A DNA stretch of 64,000 bases, taken from Notoacmeibacter sp. MSK16QG-6. Lineage in GTDB: Bacteria; Pseudomonadota; Alphaproteobacteria; Rhizobiales; Rhizobiaceae. The stretch lies in the NCBI RefSeq assembly GCF_024158145.1, contig NZ_JAMYXM010000004.1, forward strand, positions 124,001-188,000. Reading direction: 5' to 3'. The translations under genes were made by a program, and so were the position numbers. The first letter of the stretch is position 1; each line of letters starts with the position of its first letter. Shown here in pieces: positions 17,482-26,693 of this stretch. The notes under the pieces were generated by a model. That model searched no databases. It was given only the letters and a program-made list of their open reading frames with translations, and had not been told where the DNA came from.

Positions 17482-18939
17482 ATGGGTAAGGTAACGGGTT
17501 TCCTCGAAATCGACCGGCAGGAGCCGAAATATCAGCCGGCCTCCGACCGCATTCGTCATTTCAAGGAATTCACCATTCCGATGGAAGAGGGTGAGGTCCG
17601 CAAGCAGGCTGCCCGCTGCATGGATTGCGGTATTCCCTTCTGTCACGGTCCAACCGGTTGCCCCGTCCATAACCAGATTCCGGATTGGAACGACTTGATC
17701 TATAACGAGCAGTGGGACGAGGCGATCGTCAATCTGTTCTCGACGAACAATTTTCCAGAATTTACCGGACGCATCTGCCCCGCGCCTTGCGAGGAAGCGT
17801 GCACGCTCAATCTGGAAGACGTGCCGGTTGCCATCAAGACGATCGAGCAGGCCATCGCCGACAAGGCCTACGAGACAGGCTATATCCGTCCGCGTCCCGC
17901 CGAAAAGCAGACCGGCAAACGCGTTGCCATCATCGGCTCCGGCCCGGCAGGTCTCGCTGCCGCCCAGCAGTTGGCCCGCGCCGGTCACAAGGTCGATCTC
18001 TTCGAGCGCGAGAGCAAGCCGGGCGGATTGCTTCGCTATGGCATCCCCGATTTTAAGATGGAAAAGCACCTGATCGACCGGCGGGTGACGCAGATGGAAG
18101 GCGAGGGTGTGACCTTCCATTGCAATGTCGAAGTCGGTGTCGACCGCTCGATGGATTCCCTGATCGACGAATACGATGCCGTTTTGTATTGCGGCGGCTC
18201 GGAAACGCCGCGCGCGGCAGGTATTCCGGGCGCCGATCTGGACGGTGTTTACGATGCGATGCCGTTTCTGGTGCAGCAGAACAGGCGTGTAGGCCGCGAA
18301 GACCCGCAGTCGGTCGCCTGGACGCTCGACCATGAGGTCGTCGCCGGCGGCAAGCGCGTGGTTGTCGTGGGCGGTGGCGATACCGCGTCGGATTGCGTGG
18401 GCACCTCGTTCCGCCAGGGCGCAACGCGCGTCACGCAGCTCGATATTCGGCCGCAGCCTCCAGAGAAGGAAGACAAGCTGACCGTCTGGCCCTATTGGGC
18501 GACGAAGATGCGCACCTCCTCCAGCCAGGCCGAGGGTGCCGATCGCGAGTTTCAGGTGGCAACGCTATCCTTCGTCGGCGAAGATGGAAAGCTGACCGGC
18601 GTCAAGGTCGCCAAGGTCGATGAGAAGCGTAATCCCATCGAAGGCACAGAGTTTGTCATCCCCGCCGATCTCGCCTTTGTGGCAATCGGTTTTGCCGGAC
18701 CGTCGCAGCGCGGCGTCCTGTCCGATCTTGGCGATCGGCTGACGACCAATACCGATCGGCGCGGCTCCGTGAATGTGGTCGGAGACGATCGCGATTACCG
18801 CACCAATATCGACAAGCTGTTCGTGGCCGGCGATGTGCGGCGTGGCCAAAGTCTGGTCGTGTGGGCCATTCGCGAGGGACGTCAGGCTGCCCGGTCCATC
18901 GATGAGGCGCTGATGGGCGAAAGTCTTCTCCCGCGCTGA
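17482..18939 (+). CDS. gltD: Glutamate synthase (NADPH) small subunit
   Basis: 485 residues, full length. It takes electrons from NADPH through FAD to the Fe-S clusters and on to the GltB FMN. The N-terminal adrenodoxin-type 4Fe-4S region has [22 protein letters not shown] and CPAPCEEAC (about residues 46-107). FAD binding is at [20 protein letters not shown] (about 152-171) and NADPH binding at [13 protein letters not shown] (about 294-306). The C-terminal ATG motif region [16 protein letters not shown] closes the FAD site. It follows gltB and the YbjQ ORF on the same strand. Homologous subunits act in other enzymes, but the gltB neighbour settles the assignment. Confidence 0.97.
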   Translation: [485 protein letters not shown]

Positions 18940-19032
18940 GCGGCCATTGGTATATCCTAGCGATCACACGACGCTGCGTGGGTCTTGACGGTGTCCGGTA
19001 GGCTGGCGGTATGGTCTGCGGGCACGTCAGCC

Positions 19033-19182
19033 TTAGTGCCGCCGACGAAAGCGCGAGTGCCAACAGAAGTATAGATCGCCGATCGACCAGACGGAAACCG
19101 ACCCTTCTCGTTCAGATCGCCGCAATTCCCAGATCGTTTTGATCTTCAGTGTGCCGACACCGAGATGAATACGTTTTGCCAT
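19033..19182 (-). CDS. Small hypothetical ORF (49 aa) in the gltD-DUF459 intergenic region
   Basis: The 18940-19320 gap has no clear gene. The best candidate is a 49-codon minus-strand ORF from ATG 19182, preceded by GGGAAAG at a suitable distance. It reads MAKRIHLGVGTLKIKTIWEL, continues through SIGDLYFCWHSRF and ends with a basic tail RRRH. It has a plausible mix of residues and no signal peptide or membrane segment. An in-frame GTG/ATG further up (to 19266) could extend it to 77 residues. I do not recognise the family, and it may be spurious. No terminator hairpin with a T-run was seen in this gap. Confidence 0.35.
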   Translation of the reverse strand: MAKRIHLGVGTLKIKTIWELRRSEREGSVSVWSIGDLYFCWHSRFRRRH

Positions 19183-19320
19183 CGTCTTTCCCGCGTGGCG
19201 GTCAGATGGCCGAATCATAAGCCATCTTTCTTTCCGCTGCGTAAAGATGTCGACGCGATAAGTCACTCAACCGTGGATTAAAGAAGCGATGCCTTAATCG
19301 CCAATCCGCAAATGAAGATA

Positions 19321-20601
19321 TTAGTTGGTCGTTACCACGGTGGCGGACCCTTCAGCCCCTTCAAGGTCCGGACTGACCGAAACCTGCTGGCCGGCCTTTT
19401 CCCGTACGCCGTCCGCAGGCAGCCTACTTGCGCCGCCGAAATCGGAAGCACGACCTGTTGGCGCCCGCGGGGGCAGCCCGCTCGTTACCGATGCGGCATC
19501 ATCCGCGCTTCCCTGGCTGATGGAGACATCGAACAAGCCATCTGCACCGTCCAATTCGGGATCGCCAATCTTATAGACCTGGGTTCGCGTCAGCGATGTC
19601 ACCTCCGGTTGCGCCAAACCTTCGTTCGGCGCGGCCAGTACAGGCGGATTCCCGGAAATCAGTCCACTTAATGCTTCATCCAGCGCTTTCTCGACGTAAA
19701 AGGCGAGCTTTTCGTCTCCAGCCGATGTCATGTTGATGCCGTCACTGGCGCGCAGACGGGCCATCTGCCCCTTCACATCCGGGCCTGTGAACACAAAGTT
19801 GCTGTCCTGGTCGACGAACCCTTCCCATACATCGACAAATCGTCCCTGGGCCGCCTCGACCACCGTGCGATAGGTTTCGTTGAACGCCAGCATGTCGGTG
19901 TTCATCGAAGTGAATTTGTAGGATGGCTGGCCCACCCAGATCAGGGGAACGTCCGCTTCGCCAGCAAGGCTCGCGATTGCCTCCACCCGTTCACGATATT
20001 CGTTGTTCCATTCGGTCGAACGGACCTGACGAGCTCGACCATCGACGCGCATGGCCTGCCGGTCGTTGGCGCCGATCATCACGATCAGGACGTCGGGCTC
20101 TTCCTCTTGAAGGATCTGCGCCAATTGCGTTGGCCAATCGTAATAATCGTCACGTACCAATCCGGACGAGCCGTTGTCGCGCTCGACGATCAGAATGCCG
20201 GCGCGGTCGGAAAGGATTTCGGCAAGCCCGTCGGCTAGATTGCCAGCCATGAAGTCGCCCACGACAAGAACCTTTTTGGCGTCGTCGGCCTTCTGCACTG
20301 TCTCGCGCTGTGGCGTTGCGGGCTTGGCGATAACCGGCTGGCGTTTTCTTGTGACAGACCTGCGTCGCTTCGCGGTGCGGGGCTTGGCCCGCCGGACGCG
20401 CTTCTGGCGAAGCTCCTGCCGGGATTGGGCTGCGTTTCGGCCATCACTGCCACGGAGGATTTTCGAAAAGAAATTTTCCGCCTGCGCGTCTTTGGAAAGA
20501 ATCAGGCCGTCGCCGCAGACGACGACGGCCAAGGCCAGTATGCCCGCTATAAGAAAACGGGCAGACGATCGCATTTGTCGGCGGATCAAGGCAGGCGTCA
20601 T
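19321..20601 (-). CDS. DUF459 SGNH-fold protein lacking the usual catalytic Ser and His
   Basis: 426 residues. An N-terminal hydrophobic segment (about 16-36) acts as a signal or anchor, followed by a very basic linker (about 66-90, many Arg/Lys) and then the COG2845/DUF459 SGNH domain (about 109-315). The block I normally GDS reads GDF (115-117), block III is GAND (177-180), and the final block reads DGIN (287-290) where hydrolases have DxxH. Ser and His are therefore both replaced, pointing to a pseudo-enzyme or binding protein in the periplasm. The C-terminal 100 residues are low-complexity. GAGGAG precedes the ATG. It is followed upstream by the transglycosylase gene (28-base gap), so a role with cell-wall glycans is possible. 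Confidence 0.8.
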   Translation of the reverse strand: MTPALIRRQMRSSARFLIAGILALAVVVCGDGLILSKDAQAENFFSKILRGSDGRNAAQSRQELRQKRVRRAKPRTAKRRRSVTRKRQPVIAKPATPQRETVQKADDAKKVLVVGDFMAGNLADGLAEILSDRAGILIVERDNGSSGLVRDDYYDWPTQLAQILQEEEPDVLIVMIGANDRQAMRVDGRARQVRSTEWNNEYRERVEAIASLAGEADVPLIWVGQPSYKFTSMNTDMLAFNETYRTVVEAAQGRFVDVWEGFVDQDSNFVFTGPDVKGQMARLRASDGINMTSAGDEKLAFYVEKALDEALSGLISGNPPVLAAPNEGLAQPEVTSLTRTQVYKIGDPELDGADGLFDVSISQGSADDAASVTSGLPPRAPTGRASDFGGASRLPADGVREKAGQQVSVSPDLEGAEGSATVVTTN

Positions 20602-20629
20602 AGGCTCCTCTTATCCGCCGACCGAACGG

Positions 20630-21853
20630 TCAGCGGCGCAATTTGTTCAGGACTTCCATGGAAGGGAAGCCATTCACGGTCAAGCCGGCTCGCGACTGGA
20701 ATGCGGTGATCGCGCCCATCGTTCCGCCGCCGATTTTGCCATCGATGGCGCCGTCATAAAGGCCGTGACGCGCCAGATGCGACTGCAGTTCTCGCTTCTC
20801 TTTCGAATTCAGAGGCTCGAACGGGCGATTCCAGTCGGCAAGGAGCTCATCGTAGCCGGCCAGACGATCCGACAGGAGAGCAACTGAAAGAGCGTATTTG
20901 TCAGCGTTGTTGTAGCGCTTCAGCACCTCGAAATTCTTGACGACGAGGAATGTCGGCCCGCTGCGGCCGTCCGGGACCTTCAGTTCAGCTTTGTCATTGA
21001 TCGTGAACTTGCGGCCATGGGTACGGCGAACGCCAGACTGTTCCCAGGCGCTGAGAGACTGCCAGCCGCCATAGAACTTTTTGCCGTTGCTCGGCAGCAC
21101 GACCTCGTAGCCCCAGGTACGGCCAGTCTCCCAACCGTTGCGCTTCAAAAGATTGGCTGCGGTCGCCAGAGCGTCCGGCACGCTGTTCCAGATGTCCTTT
21201 TTGCCATCGCCGTCAAAATCGACCGCATAAGCGAGATAGGAAGTCGGAATGAACTGGGTGTGACCCATCGCGCCGGCCCACGACGAAGCGAGGTGGCCAC
21301 GGTCGATATTGCCCGACTGCAGAATCTTGAGCGCGGCGATAAGCTGGCCGCGCGCGAACTTTCTACGCCGCCGATCGGCATAGGCTAGCGTTGCTAGCGC
21401 CTGCGGTGCGTAGTGCAGCCGGTCCTTCTTCTTCAGATATTCGCCATACTGGCTTTCGATGGACCAGATCGCGAGGACAACTTCGCCCGGCACGCCGAAG
21501 CGCTGTTCGATACGGCTCAGCACCGAGCCGTATTTCCGCTGCATTGCCCGACCCATGGCGACAGTGTCTTCATTGACCTGATTGTCGATATACTGCCAGA
21601 CCGGGGCCTTGAACTCGGCCTGATTATTGGCTTTGCGAAGAACTTCAGGGTCCGGGTCCTTCACGCCCTTAAAGGCATGATCGTAAGTCGCGGCCCGGAT
21701 GCCGTTGCGAAGAGCGACAGACCGGAAATCCTTTATCCAGCGCTGAAAGCCCGCATCCGCCTGGCTCGGCGTGGACGCCAGAGCTGGCGCAGCAGCAATC
21801 GCAAGAATGGACAGGCCGCGCGCAAGGCGGCTGGCAAATCGGCGGAACGGCAT
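20630..21853 (-). CDS. Lytic murein transglycosylase, MltB family, with peptidoglycan-binding domain
   Basis: 407 residues from the ATG at 21853 (GAGGG eight bases upstream; the ATG at 21859 is too close to it). A signal peptide ends near ALASTPSQA. The SLT_2 catalytic domain follows, with the catalytic Glu in LAIWSIESQYGEY and the family blocks WAGAMGHTQFIPTSYLAYAVDFDGDGKKDIWNS (split: AMGHTQFIPTSY, DFDGDGKKDIWN). A C-terminal PG_binding_1 domain (about the last 60 residues, GLYDGAIDGKIGGGTMGAITAFQ) anchors it to the wall. It cleaves glycan strands to 1,6-anhydroMurNAc ends in the periplasm. It probably shares a transcript with the downstream DUF459 gene. Confidence 0.93.
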   Translation of the reverse strand: MPFRRFASRLARGLSILAIAAAPALASTPSQADAGFQRWIKDFRSVALRNGIRAATYDHAFKGVKDPDPEVLRKANNQAEFKAPVWQYIDNQVNEDTVAMGRAMQRKYGSVLSRIEQRFGVPGEVVLAIWSIESQYGEYLKKKDRLHYAPQALATLAYADRRRRKFARGQLIAALKILQSGNIDRGHLASSWAGAMGHTQFIPTSYLAYAVDFDGDGKKDIWNSVPDALATAANLLKRNGWETGRTWGYEVVLPSNGKKFYGGWQSLSAWEQSGVRRTHGRKFTINDKAELKVPDGRSGPTFLVVKNFEVLKRYNNADKYALSVALLSDRLAGYDELLADWNRPFEPLNSKEKRELQSHLARHGLYDGAIDGKIGGGTMGAITAFQSRAGLTVNGFPSMEVLNKLRR

Positions 21854-22013
21854 TGGCATTACCCTCTAGTCGATTTCGATCATCCCCATACTAGGCTGGC
21901 ACGTTTAAGGAATCGTTTACTATCGATTCACGTTTCAGGCCTTGTATTGCCGGGTTTGTTAGCCTGAGAAAACGGCATGAAGATGGCCCGGACTTGTTGC
22001 CGATCGGTAACTG

Positions 22014-23825
22014 TCAACGCTGAAGGCGCAATCCGAGGAACGCGCTGTTGGCCTGATAGTCGCGACCCGGCAACGTGCTCGACTGCCGCTCATGGGCGAT
22101 GCGGCCGATGAGAGCTGCCGACCGGTTGATCCAATAGGTCGCGCCCAATTCGGCGGATAGGATCGTGTCTTCATCATCTGTTTCGACATAATCGCGCCGT
22201 TCGGCCGAGAACTCGGCGGATAGCTCGAGATCGGCCCGGAGGCGGCGCGCTACGGTCAGATCCAGACCGTGCAGGATCGAACCAGAGGCGCCAAGGGTGG
22301 TCGCACCTTCCACGTCAGTGCGCAGACCGAGCGTCACATCCGTGCCGCGCATTGGCGACCAGGCAACCTGTCCTTCGAGGCTCAGCCCTTCGACATCGGC
22401 CAGCCGGTCGTCGTCCGACCGCTCTGTCAGATAGCCGATGGCGATCTCTCCGCTCAGCTTGTCGGACAGATCGAACTGGACGCCGCCACGCAGGGCGTAG
22501 CGGTCGGCGGACCGTTCAAAGCCGCCTGCATCGAACTCATTGTCGTAGAACCGCCGTCCCACCTCCAATTCAGCAAACGGAATGAGCGCCGGCGAAATTT
22601 CGTAACCGCCGCGTAACCGCAGGTTCAGAAGAGAGGAATTGCGGTCTTCCTGCGAAACTGTACCGGAGGATGTTTCGACGTCCGAATAGACGGTTCGCTC
22701 CGCTTCGCCCGTGATGGAATATCGAAGTCGTCCGTCATATTTCTCAATACCGAGTGAGCTGCCATAGGTGTGTTCAAAGCTGGATTCGGTAAAGTCGACG
22801 CCGGGCGAATAGGGCGCTTCGGCGCCCTCATACTCACCGGCATAGCGTACGCTGGCGTTGATACGCAGCTCCCGCGTCAGATCATAGGTGGCGGTAGCCT
22901 CGACACCGCCCTCCGGTTCGGAGACTTCCGGTCCCGAAATACTCTTCTCGTAGGTGAGGAAACCATCGAGTGCAGCGGTGCCAGCCGAACCGTCGCTTTC
23001 CGCTTCGAGGCGGAGGGTCGTTTCGGACAAGACGCTGCTTTCCTTATCGGGTGTCAGATTGACATTATCGGTTACGCGAATGCCTGTTTCGACCGAAGGA
23101 CGCAAAACAAGACTTCCGAAACGGATGCCTTCGGCTGCATATGGATCGGTGTCTTCGCTTCGTTCGCCAGCCGATTCCGCCTCTGCCGGACCGATGGGTT
23201 GGGCGCGTTCATAGTCTTCTGCTTCCGGTCGCAGGGCGCTGCCCTGACGGATGCCACCGGTCGACAGGACGTCCTGTTCACGTTCGCGCTGCTCGGTCGC
23301 CAGCCTCTCTTCTTCATCGCGTCGTTCTTCGGCATTACGTTCACGCGAGCGGACAGGATCGGCCGCGCGTGCTGGCCGGGCAGCCCGCGCCGCCTCCTGA
23401 GCATCGGTCGAGCGGGGACGAAGCGAAGGTCGTTCGCGGCGCGCGTCAGTTTCTCGACCAGCAGCAATTGCTCCATCATCAACAGGCTGCGCCCCTGCGG
23501 GATCGTTGTCACGGTCGAGATCGTATGTCGGGCGTCGTCGCGGCATCGGCACATCGGTCGGATCGAAGAGTTCCGACTGTGCCGCATTCTGCCGTTCCGC
23601 TTCGGCGATGGGATCGGGAAGGGGATCGTTGGCGAGCAGATTTTGATCGATCAGCCGCTGCTGCTCGTCGAGAAGTTCACGAAGCGAGCCGCGCGGCTCG
23701 GCCTGCGCCAGAAGCTGGTCGTTGGCCTCCTGCGCCAAAACCGGCGTCAGGCAGGCCAATGCACCGAACACCGGTAGCGTAAGCGCGGTGTAACGGCGCA
23801 ATGGCAATGGACGCTTCGTGCGCAC
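22014..23825 (-). CDS. Outer-membrane beta-barrel protein with a disordered N-terminal region (COG5338 type)
   Basis: 603 residues from a GTG start (23825), with a Sec signal peptide ending near LTPVLAQ. Residues about 40-225 are charged and low-complexity (Asp, Glu, Arg, Pro) and look disordered. From about residue 230 to the end the sequence has alternating amphipathic strands (FGSLVLRPSVETGIRVTDNV, GEIAIGYLTERSDDDR, STLPGRDYQANSAFLGLRLQR), ending in an Arg rather than the usual aromatic residue. This fits a large beta-barrel of the outer membrane known in Rhizobiales as a conserved hypothetical. The function is unknown. It is monocistronic, with about 110 bases upstream containing no clear promoter. 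Confidence 0.78.
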   Translation of the reverse strand: MRTKRPLPLRRYTALTLPVFGALACLTPVLAQEANDQLLAQAEPRGSLRELLDEQQRLIDQNLLANDPLPDPIAEAERQNAAQSELFDPTDVPMPRRRPTYDLDRDNDPAGAQPVDDGAIAAGRETDARRERPSLRPRSTDAQEAARAARPARAADPVRSRERNAEERRDEEERLATEQREREQDVLSTGGIRQGSALRPEAEDYERAQPIGPAEAESAGERSEDTDPYAAEGIRFGSLVLRPSVETGIRVTDNVNLTPDKESSVLSETTLRLEAESDGSAGTAALDGFLTYEKSISGPEVSEPEGGVEATATYDLTRELRINASVRYAGEYEGAEAPYSPGVDFTESSFEHTYGSSLGIEKYDGRLRYSITGEAERTVYSDVETSSGTVSQEDRNSSLLNLRLRGGYEISPALIPFAELEVGRRFYDNEFDAGGFERSADRYALRGGVQFDLSDKLSGEIAIGYLTERSDDDRLADVEGLSLEGQVAWSPMRGTDVTLGLRTDVEGATTLGASGSILHGLDLTVARRLRADLELSAEFSAERRDYVETDDEDTILSAELGATYWINRSAALIGRIAHERQSSTLPGRDYQANSAFLGLRLQR

Positions 23826-23936
23826 GCTTCCGGCACTCCATAGGCGGCGACCGGCAGGGGCCGGTCAATGGTGAACGAACCGTAAGCGCCTATGGTTAAG
23901 AAAGATTTGCCACATTGTTCGATGGCGGGATGGTGG

Positions 23937-24395
23937 TCACGCTGCCTCGACCGTCAGATGGCCGTCGGTCGCACTCAGAACGCGCACCGTCGCGCCGGCT
24001 GGCAGATCCGGTCCGGCGACCCGCCACGAACTGTCATCGATTCGCGCGCGGCCATGGCCGTTGACGATGGGTTCGATCAGCGTTGCCGTTCGCCCTACCA
24101 ACGCATCGCCACGGCGGTTGAGCGTGTCGCTGTCGTTGTCACCGGGCGCGTTTGCGTAACGCCTTCCGGTAATTGTGAAGGCGGCTGACAGCACCAGAAA
24201 GATTGCGACCTGCACCTGCCAGACCAACCAGTCCGCGGCGGGACCGATGGCGACGAGGGCGATCGCGCCCGTGGCTAACGCAGCGAGACCGATCCATAAG
24301 AGGAAGACGCCGGGCGCCAGTAGTTCCAGCAACAGCAAAACGAAGCCGCCGATGATCCATAGCCAGACGCCAAGTTGTTCGATCAGAAAGCTCAC
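23937..24395 (-). CDS. NfeD-family membrane protein
   Basis: 152 residues from a GTG start at 24395 with a strong GAGGAGG upstream. Three or four membrane segments occupy about residues 8-75 (WIIGGFVLLLLELLAPGVFL, IGLAALATGAIALVAIG, WQVQVAIFLVLSAAFTI). The C-terminal OB-fold domain is about residues 95-152 (DALVGRTATLIEPIVNGHGRARIDDSSWRV). NfeD proteins are found beside SPFH/stomatin genes and are thought to assist membrane microdomain or protease function. The SPFH gene lies 36 bases upstream on the same strand, so the pair is one unit. Confidence 0.92.
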   Translation of the reverse strand: MSFLIEQLGVWLWIIGGFVLLLLELLAPGVFLLWIGLAALATGAIALVAIGPAADWLVWQVQVAIFLVLSAAFTITGRRYANAPGDNDSDTLNRRGDALVGRTATLIEPIVNGHGRARIDDSSWRVAGPDLPAGATVRVLSATDGHLTVEAA

Positions 24396-24431
24396 CCGAT
24401 CCTCCTCGCCAATCCGCAGGCCCGCGGCTTT

Positions 24432-25439
24432 TTATGCTTCGTCCTGCTTTCGGCCCGAACGCGGCACGCGGAAACGGGGCGGCTGGCTGGATGGTGCCGG
24501 CGCTTCCGATGGCGGCGTGACCGGCGTATCGCCGAAGACTTCACGCGCCAATTGGCCGATGCCGCCAAGCGAGCCGATCAGCGAGGACGCTTCCAGCGGC
24601 ATCAGAACCAGCTTGGAGTTCGGCGCGCTGCCGATATTCGTGACCGCCTCTGTATATTTCTGCGCCACAAAGTAGTTGAGCGCCGCGACATCGCCCCGCG
24701 CGACGGCATCGGAAACCAGTTCGGTGGCCTTCGCTTCGGCCTCGGCGGAGCGTTCGCGGGCTTCCGCGTCGAGGAAGGCCGCGTCGCGCCGGCCCTGTGC
24801 CTGAAGAACCTCGGCTTGCTTGCGGCCTTCGGCTTCGAGGACGGCGCTCTGCTTCCTGCCCTCCGACTCCAGAATTTCCGCGCGCTTGAGGCGCTCGGCC
24901 TTCATCTGCCGACCCATCGCTTCGACCAGATCGGTCGGCGGCGAAATGTCCTTGATCTCGACGCGGGTCATCTTCACGCCCCAGGGCGATGTCGCTTCGT
25001 CGACGACGCGCAGCAGCTTGTCATTGATGACGTCGCGATTGGAGAGCAGTTCATCCAGATCCATATTGCCCATGACCGAACGGATATTGGTCATGGTGAG
25101 ATTGAGGATTGCGTTTTCCAGACCAGCGACTTCGTAGGCTGCCGCGCTGGCGTTCAGCACCTGATAGAAGGCCACGGCATCGACCATGACAGTCGCATTG
25201 TCGCGGGTGATGACCTCCTGGCTCGGAATGTCGAGCACCTGCTCCATCATGTTCATACGCGAGCCGATCCGCTCGATATAGGGCGTGACGAGCGACAGGC
25301 CGGGCGAGAGCGTGCGGGTGTACCGCCCGAAGCGTTCCACCGTGTAATTGTAGCCCTGCGGCACGATCGTCACCGCCATATAGAGCGTGAGCAGGACGAG
25401 AACGGCCAGAACGATCAGCGCAATATCGAGTGGGGACAT
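24432..25439 (-). CDS. SPFH/stomatin-like membrane protein (QmcA type)
   Basis: 335 residues from the ATG at 25439, chosen because GGAG stands six bases before it; five upstream codons starting at TTG are unlikely. An N-terminal membrane segment (about 4-24), an SPFH/Band 7 domain (about 25-190: VPQGYNYTVERFGRYTRTL, DNATVMVDAVAFYQV, VEIKDISPP) and an Ala/Glu-rich coiled coil (about 190-270, repeated EAEGRKQ units) are seen. Such proteins form large ring assemblies on the inner membrane and bind proteases such as FtsH. It is coupled to the NfeD gene downstream and lies 86 bases after hemH on the same strand. Confidence 0.93.
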   Translation of the reverse strand: MSPLDIALIVLAVLVLLTLYMAVTIVPQGYNYTVERFGRYTRTLSPGLSLVTPYIERIGSRMNMMEQVLDIPSQEVITRDNATVMVDAVAFYQVLNASAAAYEVAGLENAILNLTMTNIRSVMGNMDLDELLSNRDVINDKLLRVVDEATSPWGVKMTRVEIKDISPPTDLVEAMGRQMKAERLKRAEILESEGRKQSAVLEAEGRKQAEVLQAQGRRDAAFLDAEARERSAEAEAKATELVSDAVARGDVAALNYFVAQKYTEAVTNIGSAPNSKLVLMPLEASSLIGSLGGIGQLAREVFGDTPVTPPSEAPAPSSQPPRFRVPRSGRKQDEA

Positions 25440-25525
25440 CGAAAACTCCAGCAATATTCTTCAAGCAATCTGACGGCACTAGAAGGTGAAAACGGTCAGT
25501 TGAAGGCAATGCGCCCGATCCGCTT

Positions 25526-26611
25526 CTAAATCTCTCGCCTTATCAATTCCTCGATCACGGCCATGCCTTCCGGCGAATCGTTCAGGCAGGGAATGTGCGA
25601 GAATTTTTCGCCGCCATGCTCGTGGAAAATTTCGCCGGCTTCGCCTGCGATCTCTTCCAGCGTCTCCAGACAGTCGGCGACGAAACCCGGATTCAGGACG
25701 GCGATGCGTTTCACGCCCTCCTGCGCCAGCTTCTCTACAGTCTTGTCCGTATAGGGCTGGAGCCATTCCTCCGGGCCGAAGCGGCTCTGGAAGGTCGTCA
25801 TCAGCCGCCCCTCATCCCATCCAAGCCGCTGTTCGAGAAGGCGTGACGTCTTCTGGCAATGGCAATGATAGGGATCACCGTTGCGAAAATAGCTCTGCGG
25901 AATGCCGTGATAGGAGGCGATGACCTTTTCCGGTTCCCAGTCGAGCGAGGCCAAATGCTGCTCGATGGAGCGGGCAAGCGCCTCGATATAAACCGGCTCG
26001 TCGTGCCAGGGGCCGATTGTCGTGATGGCGGGCTGCCAGCGCAGTTTCATCAGCGCGCGGAAGAAATCGTCCTGCACCGTCGCCGTCGTGGATGCCGAAT
26101 ATTGCGGATAGAGCGGCATCATCACGATCTTCTGACAACCCTGTTCCAGAAGCCGGTTCGTCACGTCTTCGATGGAGGGCTGGCCGTAACGCATGGCCCA
26201 GTCGACGACGATATGCGACTCGCCGGCCAGCGCCTCGGCCAGCTTCTCGCCCTGGCTACGGGTGGTGGTTCGGAGCGGGCTTTCGTTGCGTTCATGGTTC
26301 CAGATCGAGGCGTAGGCCGCGCCGCTCTTCTTCGGCCGGGTGTTCAGGACGATGCCATGGAGGATAGGATACCAGACGGCGCGCGGCCATTCGATGACGC
26401 GCTTGTCGGACAGGAACTGCCGAAGATAGCGACGCATCGGCCAATAGTCAGTGCCGTCCGGCGTGCCGAGATTTACGAGCAACACGCCGGTTTTCTTCGG
26501 CTCGACTGGTGGATGATCGGCCGGAACCGGACCGATCTTCGAGGTTTCGTCGCGGTCAAGCGATGTTTCCAGCAGTCGGTCTGTCGGCGTAGCAGAGGTC
26601 GTCGCATCCAT
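25526..26611 (-). CDS. hemH: Ferrochelatase
   Basis: 361 residues; inserts ferrous iron into protoporphyrin IX, the last step of haem synthesis, at the inner membrane. Visible family blocks are VLLVNLGTPDGTDYWPMRRYL near the N-terminus (split across about residues 43-63), MPLYPQYSASTTATV, the catalytic His in ASYHGIPQSYF, GDPYHCHCQKT, and TFQSRFGPEEWLQPYTD with the conserved acidic residue. The N-terminal 35 residues are polar and variable. It is 82 bases downstream of trhO on the same strand and 86 bases before the SPFH gene. Confidence 0.96.
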   Translation of the reverse strand: MDATTSATPTDRLLETSLDRDETSKIGPVPADHPPVEPKKTGVLLVNLGTPDGTDYWPMRRYLRQFLSDKRVIEWPRAVWYPILHGIVLNTRPKKSGAAYASIWNHERNESPLRTTTRSQGEKLAEALAGESHIVVDWAMRYGQPSIEDVTNRLLEQGCQKIVMMPLYPQYSASTTATVQDDFFRALMKLRWQPAITTIGPWHDEPVYIEALARSIEQHLASLDWEPEKVIASYHGIPQSYFRNGDPYHCHCQKTSRLLEQRLGWDEGRLMTTFQSRFGPEEWLQPYTDKTVEKLAQEGVKRIAVLNPGFVADCLETLEEIAGEAGEIFHEHGGEKFSHIPCLNDSPEGMAVIEELIRREI

Positions 26612-26693
26612 GGCAGGTCAGTGATCCGGTCAGTTCTATTTTGCCGTCTCATGTAGGAGACAGGGCGATAAATGGGAGGGCCGATCGCGTTGC

